36,016 nucleotides of DNA from Actinomycetes bacterium (GCA_023432565.1 JAEYUL010000208.1:1-36016), one strand, 5' to 3'; counted from the stretch's first letter, positions 15,720-24,264 are shown. Made by a program: numbers and translations. The notes: generated by a model from the sequence alone, not told the origin.

Positions 15720-16868
15720 GTGAGGTGGGAGGCCTGGGTCGCGGTCGTCGCCGGCGTGCTGGCCGCGGCCGCTCTCGTCGTGGCCGCAGTGGTCGCGCGA
15801 AGGCAGCGTGACCTCCACCGACGCCTCGAGGGCTCGCACGTGGCCAGCAGCCCGCAGGACGGGTCCACGCGTCACGACGTCCGCGAGCCCGGGCAGCAGC
15901 TCGCGTTCGTCGCCAACCCCACGAAGCCCGACGTCCCCGCGCTGCGTGACGCGATCGAACGTGCCGCGCGCGCGAACGACCTGCCGCCGCCGCTGTGGTT
16001 CGAGACGACGGTGGCGGATCCCGGCGCCGGTCAGGCCAGGCAGGCGATCGCGCAGGGCGCGGACGTCGTCGTGGCCGTCGGAGGTGACGGGACGGTGCGC
16101 GCGGTCGCGTCCGCGCTCGTCGGCACCGGTATCCCGATGGGGCTGCTGCCTCTGGGGACGGGCAACCTGCTGGCCCGCAACCTCGACCTCCCGATCGGCA
16201 ACCCGCTCGCGGCGCTCGAGATCGCGCTGACCGGCCGCGACCGCCCGATCGACGTCGGGTGGCTCAAGGTGCTGCAGGCCGCGCACCTCGCGGAGAGCAG
16301 CGGGACGCTCGCGAAGAAGGACGACGAGCACCTCTTCCTGGTCATCGCCGGGCTCGGCTTCGACGCGGCGATGGTCGCCGACACGGACGACGACCTGAAG
16401 GCGCGCGTCGGGTGGATCGCGTACTTCGTCGCCGGGATCAAGCACCTGCACGGTCGACGCACTCGGGTGCACGTGCGGATCGACGGCTCTCCCGTGACCT
16501 CGACCCGGCTGCGCAGCCTGCTGATCGGCAACTGCGGCAGGCTCCCGGGGGGGCTGACGCTGCTGCCGGACGCGGTCGTCGACGACGGCTGGCTCGACGT
16601 CGCCGCGATCGACACGCGCGCGGGCATCGCGGGTTGGGCCCAGCTGTTCGGTGAGGTCGTGCTGCAGGGCGTCGGGGTCAAGGGCGTCAAGGGCCTGCCA
16701 CGCGGCGTCGGCCGGATCGACCACACGCGCGCTCAGCAGATCCGGGTCGTCGTCTCGGGCGGCGAGCACGCGCAGGTGGACGGCGAGGTGATCGGGCGCG
16801 TCACCGAGGTCGCGGCACGCGTCGAGGCCGGTGCGCTCGTCGTGCGCGCACCACGCGCGGATCGCTGA
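15720..16868 (+). CDS. Diacylglycerol kinase-type lipid kinase with N-terminal membrane anchor
   Basis: A 382-residue protein of the DAGK catalytic family (DgkB/YegS-like). A hydrophobic helix at residues 5-27 probably anchors it in the membrane, followed by a basic linker. The kinase core starts with AFVANPTKPDV, the family's phosphate-loop entry. The nucleotide motif GGDGT is at 121-125 and PLGTGN at 144-149. A later segment, GNCGRLPGGLTLLPDAVVDDG, is also typical. Members phosphorylate diacylglycerol or related lipids, or act on sphingoid and mycobacterial lipid precursors; the exact lipid is not determined. The membrane anchor is not found in all relatives and fits action at the inner leaflet. 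The gene is single, with its own leaderless promoter, divergent from serS. Confidence 0.9.
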   Translation: MRWEAWVAVVAGVLAAAALVVAAVVARRQRDLHRRLEGSHVASSPQDGSTRHDVREPGQQLAFVANPTKPDVPALRDAIERAARANDLPPPLWFETTVADPGAGQARQAIAQGADVVVAVGGDGTVRAVASALVGTGIPMGLLPLGTGNLLARNLDLPIGNPLAALEIALTGRDRPIDVGWLKVLQAAHLAESSGTLAKKDDEHLFLVIAGLGFDAAMVADTDDDLKARVGWIAYFVAGIKHLHGRRTRVHVRIDGSPVTSTRLRSLLIGNCGRLPGGLTLLPDAVVDDGWLDVAAIDTRAGIAGWAQLFGEVVLQGVGVKGVKGLPRGVGRIDHTRAQQIRVVVSGGEHAQVDGEVIGRVTEVAARVEAGALVVRAPRADR

Positions 16869-16886
16869 CCAGCGGACACGCGGGCC

Positions 16887-16930
16887 GCCGACCGACCGGC
16901 GCTGACCGACCGACGGTGACCGACCGGACC
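16887..16930. repeat. Short GACCGACC-rich imperfect tandem repeat
   Basis: About three imperfect copies of a 14-16-base unit containing GACCGACCG lie between the lipid kinase and gntR genes. They may be simple low-complexity sequence or part of the upstream gene's transcription end. Confidence 0.4.
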
Positions 16931-17013
16931 GCGCAGCGCCACCACGGGCGGCCCTGCCGGCGCGCCGAGCGGGGCGCGTCGAGCCGCGGGACAAGGGTCC
17001 CTCCTGACGCCTC

Positions 17014-17027
17014 GTGTGCATGCATAC
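17014..17027 (+). promoter_or_regulatory. GntR-type operator overlapping the gntR promoter
   Basis: GTGTGCATGCATAC is a 14-base inverted repeat with one mismatched pair, of the GTATGCATAC type bound by FCD-class GntR proteins. It overlaps a candidate -10, TACGCT (17025-17030), which lies 36 bases before the gntR ATG. Autorepression is the simplest reading. Confidence 0.55.
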
Positions 17028-17066
17028 GCTCGTGCGACCGGAACCACCACGCGCAGGAGGCACACC

Positions 17067-17753
17067 ATGCCCGTCCCGTCCCAGACCGCAGCGGTCGAGT
17101 CCGGGCGCCTGCTGCTGGCGGACATCGTGTACGAGCGGCTCATGGCCGTGATCGTCAGCGGCGAGCTCGCCCCCGGCGAGGTCGTGCGCGAGGAGGAGAT
17201 CGGCGCGTGGTTGTCGGTGTCCCGCACGCCCGTGCGCGACGCGATGCGCCGGCTGGGCGACCAGGACCTGCTGTCCTACCAGCCGAACCGCGGCTCGCGC
17301 GTCGCCGTGCTCGACCCGCACCACCTCGCGGACGTGCTCGACGTCGTGGCGACCCTGTCCGGCAAGGCCGCGGCGCACGCCGCGCCGCAGCTCGGCGCGT
17401 CGGACCTCGCGGTCATCGAGGACCACCTCGACGCCGCCGCCCGCGCGCACGCCGACGGTGAGGGCGTCGCACGAGCGATCGAGCTCGACGCCGCGTTCGA
17501 CGTGCTGCTGGCCCGCGCCGGCAACCGCGTGCTGACGCGCACGGTCGTCGGGATGCGACCGCACGTGGACCGGCTGCTGGGCCTGCTGCCCGGCTACCCG
17601 CAGGCGGAGCTCGTCGAGGCGAAGACGGGCGCGCTCACCGAGGCGCTGCGCTCGCGCGACCACCGCACCGCGGGCGACGCGGTGCACGACCTGGTGCTGG
17701 ACCTCGGGCGCACGCTCACGGCCGAGGCCGTGCGGCGCGGGCTCGCGTCCTGA
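17067..17753 (+). CDS. GntR-family transcriptional regulator, FCD subfamily
   Basis: A 228-residue DNA-binding protein. The N-terminal winged helix-turn-helix covers about residues 15-80 and includes YERLMAVIVSGELAPGEVV and VSRTPVRDAMRRL, the GntR signature. An all-helical FCD ligand-binding domain follows (about 90-215), with conserved polar positions such as ELDAAFDVLLARAGN. FCD regulators respond to small acids or sugars and normally repress. The ATG at 17067 is chosen because of a perfect AGGAGG at 17055-17060. An upstream in-frame GTG at 17016 would read through the operator and lacks a ribosome site. No target operon is adjacent: it converges on pheA, 12 bases away. The nearest likely target is its own promoter. 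Confidence 0.92.
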   Translation: MPVPSQTAAVESGRLLLADIVYERLMAVIVSGELAPGEVVREEEIGAWLSVSRTPVRDAMRRLGDQDLLSYQPNRGSRVAVLDPHHLADVLDVVATLSGKAAAHAAPQLGASDLAVIEDHLDAAARAHADGEGVARAIELDAAFDVLLARAGNRVLTRTVVGMRPHVDRLLGLLPGYPQAELVEAKTGALTEALRSRDHRTAGDAVHDLVLDLGRTLTAEAVRRGLAS

Positions 17754-17765
17754 GGAGCCGAGCGC

Positions 17766-18740
17766 TCAGGACCCGCGGCCCGCGCGCACGTCGTCGAGCC
17801 ACGTGCGCGCAGAGAGGAACTCCGCGTCGCTCGTCCCCACGTGGACCGTGGGGCGCACCGCGTCAGCCCGCGGGTAGGAGCCCAGGAACCGCACGTACGG
17901 GCAGCGGCGGTGCAGGCCCATGAGTGCCTCGCCGACGCGCTCGTCGCTCACGTGCCCCTCGGCGTCGATCGAGAACGAGTACCGCCCGAGCGCGTCACCG
18001 ATGGGCCGCGACTCGATGCGGGACAGGTTCACGCCACGCGTCGCGAACTGCTCGAGCATCGACAGCAGCGCTCCCGCCTCGTTGTCGGGCAGGTGCACCA
18101 CGAGCGTCGTCTTGTCCGCACCCGTCGGCGCGGGGACCTGGCCCGGGTGCCCGATGACGACGAACCGCGTGACGGCCGACGGGTTGTCCGCGACGTCCTG
18201 AGCGAGCGGGCTCAGGCCGTACGTGTCCACCGCGGCCGGCGGCACGAGCGCCGCGTCGAACCCCAGGTCCACCTTCGAGCCCTGCGCGGCCGCGTCCGCG
18301 AGCAGGGCCGCGGGTGCCGTGTTCGACGTGGCCGGCACGTGCACGACCCCGGGCAGGTGCTGCGCGAGCCAGCGGCGGCACTGCACCCACGCGTGCGGGT
18401 GGGCGGAGATGCGCCGCACGTCGCCCAGCGCGGTGCCGGGCGCCGCCGCGAGCGTGAACTGCACCGGGACGAGCACCTCACGCAGCAGGACGAGCGGCGA
18501 GCCCACGGCCAGGCTGTCGAGCGTCGCGGTGACGCCGCCCTCGACCGTCGACTCGATCGCGACGACCGCGTGGTCCGCGACGCCCTCGCGCACGGCGTCG
18601 ATCGCGGACGCGACGTCGACCTGCGGCAGGTAGATCGCCTCGTCGGGTGAGGCGACCTGACGCAGTGCGGCCTCCGTGAACGTGCCCGCGGGGCCGAGGT
18701 AGGCGTAGCGCAGGCGTCGGTCAGGCTGGCTCGTGGACAT
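17766..18740 (-). CDS. pheA: Prephenate dehydratase
   Basis: A 324-residue monofunctional prephenate dehydratase that converts prephenate to phenylpyruvate in phenylalanine synthesis. The catalytic domain runs from about residue 10 (AYLGPAGTFTE) to 196, with IESTVEGGV and the catalytic TRF at 191-193. The regulatory ACT domain follows at about 210-285 with ESRP at 243-246, so feedback inhibition by phenylalanine is expected. About 35 residues beyond the ACT domain form a C-terminal extension. There is no chorismate mutase domain, as is normal in actinobacteria. The ATG at 18740 lies inside the end of the large membrane-protein gene (20-base overlap). No leaderless -10 is visible, so it is probably expressed from the upstream promoters by coupling. 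Confidence 0.97.
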   Translation of the reverse strand: MSTSQPDRRLRYAYLGPAGTFTEAALRQVASPDEAIYLPQVDVASAIDAVREGVADHAVVAIESTVEGGVTATLDSLAVGSPLVLLREVLVPVQFTLAAAPGTALGDVRRISAHPHAWVQCRRWLAQHLPGVVHVPATSNTAPAALLADAAAQGSKVDLGFDAALVPPAAVDTYGLSPLAQDVADNPSAVTRFVVIGHPGQVPAPTGADKTTLVVHLPDNEAGALLSMLEQFATRGVNLSRIESRPIGDALGRYSFSIDAEGHVSDERVGEALMGLHRRCPYVRFLGSYPRADAVRPTVHVGTSDAEFLSARTWLDDVRAGRGS

Positions 18741-21700
18741 GGCTGCCGTCCGGTCGGGGTGCGGTGGGCTCGTCCTGCGCAGGGTAGTCGTCGGCGGCCG
18801 CGCGCAGCCCGAGCGTCCCGAGCAGCGGCACCGCCGCCACGAGGATCACCGTGGCGATGCGCACGCCGTAGTCGTTGACGAGCCCACCCGCGACGGCCGC
18901 GATCAGCAGGCCCACGACAACGGGCCGCGCGGGCGGCCAACGGCGCTCGAGCAGCTCCCAGGCGGGCACCCGCACGCGCGAGCGCGGCCACAGCACGACC
19001 ACGGCCAGCACGAGCACGGCCAGCGTCAGCACCGCCATCCACCCGCTCGTGACGGTGGCCGCGGCGTACCCGAGCTTGCGCAGGATCGTCTCGGAGGCCG
19101 AGCCGTCGACGACGCGCTGCACGAACACGCCCAGGTGCGTGCGCTCCGCCGCGGGGCGCAGCCAGTCGACGACCGCGATCGCGCCGACGACCGCGACGCC
19201 CGCGGCCCCGGCGAGGAACAGCCGCTGCCACGTGACGCGCACCCCTGCGACCCCGAGCACCACGACGAGGCTCGCGGGCACGAGCACGAGCCCGCCGCCC
19301 ACGTCCGCCCCGAGGGCGGGCCACAGGTCGACGACGAGGGCGATCGCGCAGACGAGCGCGGCGACCGCCGTGCCGAGCACACGTCGCCCGCGCCTGACCA
19401 GGGCCCAGCCGAGGATCGCCGCCGTGACCAGCGCGGCGACCACGTAGAAGGAGTACGTCGGGTTGCCGAAGCCGTAGAACCGGCCGCCCAGGGTCACGGC
19501 GGGACCCTGCGGGCTGCCGCGGTGCAGCGGCGTGCCGAGCACCGCGTCGAGCGTCAGCACCACGAACGTGACGCCCGCGACCACCCCGGGACCGAGCGTG
19601 AGGGGTCGCCGCGGCGCGAGCGCGGCCACCCCGGCGACCGCCGCCGTCCCCGCAGCCACCCCGAGCCACAGGTTGCGGTCCGGGTCGGCGAACCGCCACC
19701 ACGAGGTCGTCGTCATGAGGAACAGGCCGACGGGCAGCGCAGCGAGCGTGAGCAGCAGCGCGTCCGCCGCGCGGCGCAGGCGCTCGGCGAGCGCGGGCCG
19801 GCGGCGCGCCAGGCGCGGGCCGAGCACCGCGGCGGCGACGACGACGAGCAGGCCGATCAGGAGCGGGGGGTTCGTCACCGGGGACGACGTGCCGCGCAGG
19901 GTCTGGTCCCGGACCGAGAGCTCGGCGAGCTGGCGCACGGTCGTGGCCACCGCGGCCGGGCGGTCCCCGCCCACGCGCAGCGGCGACCCCGCGAAGTCGT
20001 CGGACACGGGTGCGCCCGCGTGCACCAGCAGGGACACCGGCACGTCGAGGAGCCGGAACACGCCGACCCAGCGGGTCGCGGCGCTGCCCAGGAAGCCGCC
20101 GCCGGTGCTCGGGTCCCCGATCCCGACGCCGAGCGACGCCGGACCGCGCTGAGCGCGACCGGTGTCGACGACGAGCACGGTGGCGTCGTCGGGCGCGACC
20201 CGCAGCACCTGCGCGACAGCGCGGTCCACGTCGCGCAGCGCGTCGCTGCGCGCCTGGTCGCCGAGCACGTCGAGCAGGACCGGCTCGACCACGGCGGAGC
20301 CCGCGTCGACGACGGTCGTCGGGCACGCGAACGCGTCGTCGGGGTCGGCGAGCGCCGCGTCGAACGAGCGGTACCGCGGGACCGTCCCGTCGACCTGCGT
20401 GAGGGCGAGCGCAGCGCCCTGGCCGACCGCCGTGCTGCACGTCCCCGACTCCGCGAGGCCCGCACCGAGCGCCCCGAGCCGGGGCCGGAACTCCGAGCGC
20501 CGCTGCAGCGCGACCAGCTCGTCCCAGTGCTGGACGCGCGCGCCACCGGTCGCGTCCGGCGCCACGCTCCACGACGCGCACGACCACTGGCCACCGCTCG
20601 TGCTGCCCGTGATCGGCGCGCGTCCCGCGGACAGCGCGAGCCACCCTCCCGACGGGCACCACGCGTTGCGTCCCGAGGCGCCGGGCGTCGCGCCACCGGC
20701 GGGGGCGCCGTCACGCAGCAGGCTCCACAGGGTGGGCGTCTCGGTGCGGTCCACCTCGGACCAGTCGACACCCGTCGTCCCGACGAGCACGACGGGACGG
20801 TCGGCGGGCATCGCCGACGCCCCCGCACCCGTCGTCACGTCCCCCGCGACGGCGGCCGGCAGGGGCGCCGCGACGGTCGCCAGCAGCAGCGCCGCGAGCA
20901 GGCCGCCGCCCGTGGCCACCAGCACCGCGGGCATGCGGTGCACCGGCGAGCGCAGCGGGGCGGGCTCGTCGGGCAGCGGCGCCCACCGGTGCTCGGCGAG
21001 CGAACCGAGCAGCAACGCGCCCGACAGGGCGAGCACGGCGCTGGCGACCACCACGCCCGAGTCGTTGAGCAGCGAGCCGAGGACTGCCGCCACCACGATC
21101 GCCAGCAGCGCGCGCCGCAGCCCCGGCCACGTGACGTAGAGCCGACGCAGCAGGGCGGGGCGCCAGCGGTCGGGCCCGACGAGGACGACGCACACGGCCA
21201 CGCACGCGACCGCGGCGAGCATGCCGATGGGCTCCGAGACGGTCGCCCATGCCCCGGCGGCCTTGCCGGCGATCACCCCGGCGGCGTCGCCGTCGAGCAG
21301 CCGCTGCACGAACTGGCCCAGGTGCGAGCCGCGCCCTGGTCGTGCCCAGTCGACGACCGAGACGAACGCGACCACCGCGACGGCCACGCCCATGTACGCC
21401 AGGACCCGGCGGGCCCCGACGACGCCGCCCGCGACGCCGACGAGCAGCACCGCGAAGGCGGGGACGAGCGCGAGCACACCGCCGAAGTCCGCGCCGAACG
21501 CGGGCCACCCGTCGACGACCACCGAGACGGCACCGATCGCCGTGGTCGTGACGATCGCCAGGCGGCGCCGACCGCGCTCGAGCGCGTACGCCGCGAAGCC
21601 CGCCGCGAGCACCAGCCCGGCGGCGGCGTAGACCCCGAACGTGGTGTTGCCGAACCCGTAGTACCGCGCGCCGAGCGTGGAGATGCCCAGGACGGAGCCC

Positions 21701-23274
21701 TGCTGCAGGACCGTCCCGGTGACCCCGTCGACCGTCACGACGAGCCAGGTGACGCCTGCGGCAGCGGTCGCGAGCCGCCACCGGCTCGCAGGCAGCAACC
21801 GGGCGATGCCCCAGGCGACGAGCGCGGTCGCGACCGTGGCCGCGCCCCACCACGCCGCGGCGGCGAACAGGGGCGCGGGCGAGCCCCACCACCGTGACAG
21901 CGCCGCGAGCTGGGCGCCCACGGGTGTGCACGCACCGAGCAGCAGCAGCGCGACCGTGAGGCGGCGCAGCGCGGGGACCGGCGGGCGTCCGCGCCGGCGC
22001 AGCAGCACGACGCCCCCGACCGCGAGCGCGCACGCCCCGCCGACGACCGCCAGCAGCAGCGGCAGCAGGTGCGGCGCGATCGTCGTCATCTCGGTCAGGT
22101 ACCGGCGGTTCTCGACGGTGCGGTCCGCGGTCGTCCGGCGGTCGGCTCCGACGCGCAGCGGCGCACCGTCGAGGTCCGAGGGGTCGGCACCGGCCGCGTC
22201 GACGAGCGTGGCCGACAGGTCGGTCAACGTGACGATGCCCGTGCGGCGCGTCGAGTCCGACGTGAGCCAACCGACCGGTCCGCCACCGGCCTGCCACTGC
22301 ACGACGGCCTGCAGGCCGGTCTCGCCGGTGGGCCCGTCGGACGTCCCGGCGACGACGACGCGCGTGCCGTCGTCCACCGCCGCGACGATGCGGCGCAGCT
22401 CGTCGTCGAGCAGCGCCAGGGCGTCGCGACGCTCGGCGCGATCGGCGGGCAGGTCCCCGCCGTCCACGACCGTCACGGGGCAGGCCGTCAGCGTCGCGTC
22501 GTCGACCTCCCCCAGCCTGCTCGCGTAGCGCTCGAGGGTGCCCTCCGGGTCCGCGAGCGCGAGCGCCGCCCCCGGCCCGATCGCCGTCGTGCATCGCTGG
22601 GTGGTCGCGACGAGCGCCGCGACCGTGCCCGGGGTGCCGTAGGAGCCGGCCGGGACGTCGTCGGACGGGGGGTCGACGAGCTGCGCCCAGCCCTGCACGC
22701 TCGCGGGTCCGGGCGGCCCTGCGCGCTGGTCGATCACGGGCATCGGCGGGCAGTCGTCGACGGCGCCGTCGTCGGGCCGGTCCTGGCCGTCCTCGGCGGA
22801 GCCGTCGCGGTCCGCGCCGCCCTGATCCGACCCGTCCTGCCCGGAGCCGTCCTCACCGAGGTCGCCCTGGGCCGGACCGCCGTCCTCACCGGTCACCGTC
22901 TGGCCGTCCGGCATGCTGACCGGCGGCACGCGACGGCCCGCGGAGATGGTCAGCCACCCGCCGAGCCGGCACATCTGCTCGGGCGAGGTGTGCACCGAGA
23001 TCGACCCGACCGAGCCCTCGTCCACCATGCGCCACAGGGTGGGCGTGCCCGAGCGGTCCACGTCGTCCCAGTGCAGACCGCCGACGCCGACGAGCACGAC
23101 GGGGCGTGGCTCGGCGGTCTCGTCCGTGGGCTCGGCGACGGCACCCGAGGCGACCGCGCCCGAGGCGCCTGCGAGCAGCGCGCCCGCGGTGAGCAGGACG
23201 CCGAGCAGCGCGGTCAGTGCACCGCGCACGGACCGCACGCCGCGACACGTGCGGGCAGGGCGGTGGGCGGGCAC
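18721..23274 (-). CDS. Tandem-duplicated polytopic membrane protein with two Cys-rich extracytoplasmic domains
   Basis: A 1517-residue protein of unknown function made of two homologous halves (about residues 57-825 and 825-1517). It starts with a signal or anchor helix (about 20-45). Each half has an extracytoplasmic domain and then many membrane helices. Matching pairs include RPVVLVGVGG/RPVVLVGTTG, TPTLWRM/TPTLWSL, GPGAALAL/GQGAALAL, PLRVGADR/PLRVGGDR, YYGFGNTTF/FYGFGNPTY, GQFVQRLLDG/GVFVQRVVDG and LLNDSGV/LVNDYGV. Four cysteines match between halves: 102, 175, 228, 265 and 873, 899, 946, 984. The extracytoplasmic fold order faintly resembles the alkaline-phosphatase superfamily, but the first metal-binding Asp is not seen, so I do not claim catalysis. 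Half one has an extra acidic Gly/Asp-rich insert (about 128-174). GTG 23274 is chosen because TACCCT ends six bases upstream; the longer frame would overlap the glycosyltransferase gene. Confidence 0.85.
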   Translation of the reverse strand: MPAHRPARTCRGVRSVRGALTALLGVLLTAGALLAGASGAVASGAVAEPTDETAEPRPVVLVGVGGLHWDDVDRSGTPTLWRMVDEGSVGSISVHTSPEQMCRLGGWLTISAGRRVPPVSMPDGQTVTGEDGGPAQGDLGEDGSGQDGSDQGGADRDGSAEDGQDRPDDGAVDDCPPMPVIDQRAGPPGPASVQGWAQLVDPPSDDVPAGSYGTPGTVAALVATTQRCTTAIGPGAALALADPEGTLERYASRLGEVDDATLTACPVTVVDGGDLPADRAERRDALALLDDELRRIVAAVDDGTRVVVAGTSDGPTGETGLQAVVQWQAGGGPVGWLTSDSTRRTGIVTLTDLSATLVDAAGADPSDLDGAPLRVGADRRTTADRTVENRRYLTEMTTIAPHLLPLLLAVVGGACALAVGGVVLLRRRGRPPVPALRRLTVALLLLGACTPVGAQLAALSRWWGSPAPLFAAAAWWGAATVATALVAWGIARLLPASRWRLATAAAGVTWLVVTVDGVTGTVLQQGSVLGISTLGARYYGFGNTTFGVYAAAGLVLAAGFAAYALERGRRRLAIVTTTAIGAVSVVVDGWPAFGADFGGVLALVPAFAVLLVGVAGGVVGARRVLAYMGVAVAVVAFVSVVDWARPGRGSHLGQFVQRLLDGDAAGVIAGKAAGAWATVSEPIGMLAAVACVAVCVVLVGPDRWRPALLRRLYVTWPGLRRALLAIVVAAVLGSLLNDSGVVVASAVLALSGALLLGSLAEHRWAPLPDEPAPLRSPVHRMPAVLVATGGGLLAALLLATVAAPLPAAVAGDVTTGAGASAMPADRPVVLVGTTGVDWSEVDRTETPTLWSLLRDGAPAGGATPGASGRNAWCPSGGWLALSAGRAPITGSTSGGQWSCASWSVAPDATGGARVQHWDELVALQRRSEFRPRLGALGAGLAESGTCSTAVGQGAALALTQVDGTVPRYRSFDAALADPDDAFACPTTVVDAGSAVVEPVLLDVLGDQARSDALRDVDRAVAQVLRVAPDDATVLVVDTGRAQRGPASLGVGIGDPSTGGGFLGSAATRWVGVFRLLDVPVSLLVHAGAPVSDDFAGSPLRVGGDRPAAVATTVRQLAELSVRDQTLRGTSSPVTNPPLLIGLLVVVAAAVLGPRLARRRPALAERLRRAADALLLTLAALPVGLFLMTTTSWWRFADPDRNLWLGVAAGTAAVAGVAALAPRRPLTLGPGVVAGVTFVVLTLDAVLGTPLHRGSPQGPAVTLGGRFYGFGNPTYSFYVVAALVTAAILGWALVRRGRRVLGTAVAALVCAIALVVDLWPALGADVGGGLVLVPASLVVVLGVAGVRVTWQRLFLAGAAGVAVVGAIAVVDWLRPAAERTHLGVFVQRVVDGSASETILRKLGYAAATVTSGWMAVLTLAVLVLAVVVLWPRSRVRVPAWELLERRWPPARPVVVGLLIAAVAGGLVNDYGVRIATVILVAAVPLLGTLGLRAAADDYPAQDEPTAPRPDGSHVHEPA

Positions 23275-23286
23275 TCGACCAGGGTA
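23275..23286 (-). promoter_or_regulatory. -10 element, leaderless start of the duplicated membrane protein gene
   Basis: TACCCT on the minus strand (23286-23281) ends six bases before GTG 23274. It lies in the 29-base gap after the glycosyltransferase gene, so any -35 would be inside that gene's 3' end. Confidence 0.5.
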
Positions 23287-23303
23287 GGGCGAGGGGGTCG
23301 CGC

Positions 23304-24158
23304 TCAGCGGTGCGTCGCCGGACGCGAGGGTGAGACCTTCCGCTTGACGGCGCCGGCGGCGGCCCGCACCCTGCGTGCGTTGACCGCCAGCTGCACGTCG
23401 CGGTACTGAGCGGCCCGGTGCAGCTGCCCGCGCAGGTCCGAGCCGGACGGGCGGTGCCGCAGCTCGCACGGGACCTCGACGACCCGGAAGCCCTGCCGCA
23501 GCAGGTCGATCGTCATGCCGGTCTCCACGCCCCAGCCGTGCGCGAGCGGCGTCGCCGCCTCGAACGCCTCACGCGTCAGGCAGCGCATGCCGGACAACGG
23601 CTGCGTCGGGGTCCACCCGGTGAGCGAGGCGATCGCGCGGCGCGCGGCCCCCACGACGATCCCGCGACCGCCCGCACCGGGCTGGGGCGGCAGCAACGCG
23701 ATCGCCAGGTCGGCATGGCCCTCGAGCACGGGGGGCACCAGGGGTGCGGTGTTGACGGCCGTCTCGGCGAGGTCCCCGTCGAGGAACAGCAGGATGCGCG
23801 GCGGACGGTCCGGGGCGTCGCGCATCGCGACGACCGCGGCGCCCGTCTCCATCGCGGCGGCCTTGCCCCGGTTGTGCGAGTGCCGCACGACGACCGCGCC
23901 GGCCTCCCGCGCGACGTGCTGCGTGTTGTCCTCGGAGCCGTCGTCGACGACGAGCACGAGGTCGACGTGCGGGATCGCCCGGGCGGAGCGGACGGTGGCC
24001 GCGATGCGTCGCGACTCGTCCTTCGCCGGGATGATCACGGCCACGCGCTGGCGCACGCGCGGTCCGGAGGGGGTGCGGCCGACGGCCTTCGCCGACGAGC
24101 CACCGGCCGAGGCCCCGGGCTCGTCACCTGCGGGGTCGGCGGGAACGGGGGGGATCAC
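23304..24158 (-). CDS. Family 2 glycosyltransferase
   Basis: A 284-residue GT-A-fold glycosyltransferase. After a disordered Gly/Ala/Pro-rich start (1-35) come VAVIIPAKDESRRI, the nucleotide-binding VVDDGSEDNT (Asp72/Asp73), NRGKAAAMETG and the metal-binding DGD at 127-129. A C-terminal region has GWGVETGMTIDLL, as in dolichyl-phosphate or glucosyl-3-phosphoglycerate synthase relatives. It has no obvious membrane helix and probably transfers a sugar from a nucleotide sugar at the inner face of the membrane. The acceptor is unknown. Its position directly before the large membrane protein, with a 29-base gap on the same strand, suggests a joint role in making or exporting a cell-envelope glycan, which is inference. 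The start is GTG 24158 with TAGGCT six bases upstream. Confidence 0.9.
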   Translation of the reverse strand: MIPPVPADPAGDEPGASAGGSSAKAVGRTPSGPRVRQRVAVIIPAKDESRRIAATVRSARAIPHVDLVLVVDDGSEDNTQHVAREAGAVVVRHSHNRGKAAAMETGAAVVAMRDAPDRPPRILLFLDGDLAETAVNTAPLVPPVLEGHADLAIALLPPQPGAGGRGIVVGAARRAIASLTGWTPTQPLSGMRCLTREAFEAATPLAHGWGVETGMTIDLLRQGFRVVEVPCELRHRPSGSDLRGQLHRAAQYRDVQLAVNARRVRAAAGAVKRKVSPSRPATHR

Positions 24159-24170
24159 AGAGCCAGCCTA
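24159..24170 (-). promoter_or_regulatory. -10 element, leaderless start of the glycosyltransferase gene
   Basis: TAGGCT on the minus strand (24170-24165) ends six bases before GTG 24158. Confidence 0.55.
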
Positions 24171-24264
24171 TCGACGTGCGGCACCGCTGCCGCACGAGAC
24201 CGCGCGACGTCCCGGCGACGTCACGGAACCCGCACGCGACGTCCACCTCGGCCCGACGGTGCGC

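Noticed and set aside
18733..21897. Plus-strand open frame of over 1000 codons opposite the duplicated membrane protein gene
   Set aside because: It is a highly charged shadow with no motif. The minus frame shows duplicated motifs, membrane helices and matching cysteines.
23275..23469. Upstream extension of the duplicated membrane protein to an ATG at 23469
   Set aside because: It would overlap the glycosyltransferase gene by 166 bases and add an arginine-rich stretch before the signal helix. GTG 23274 has a -10 at the leaderless distance.
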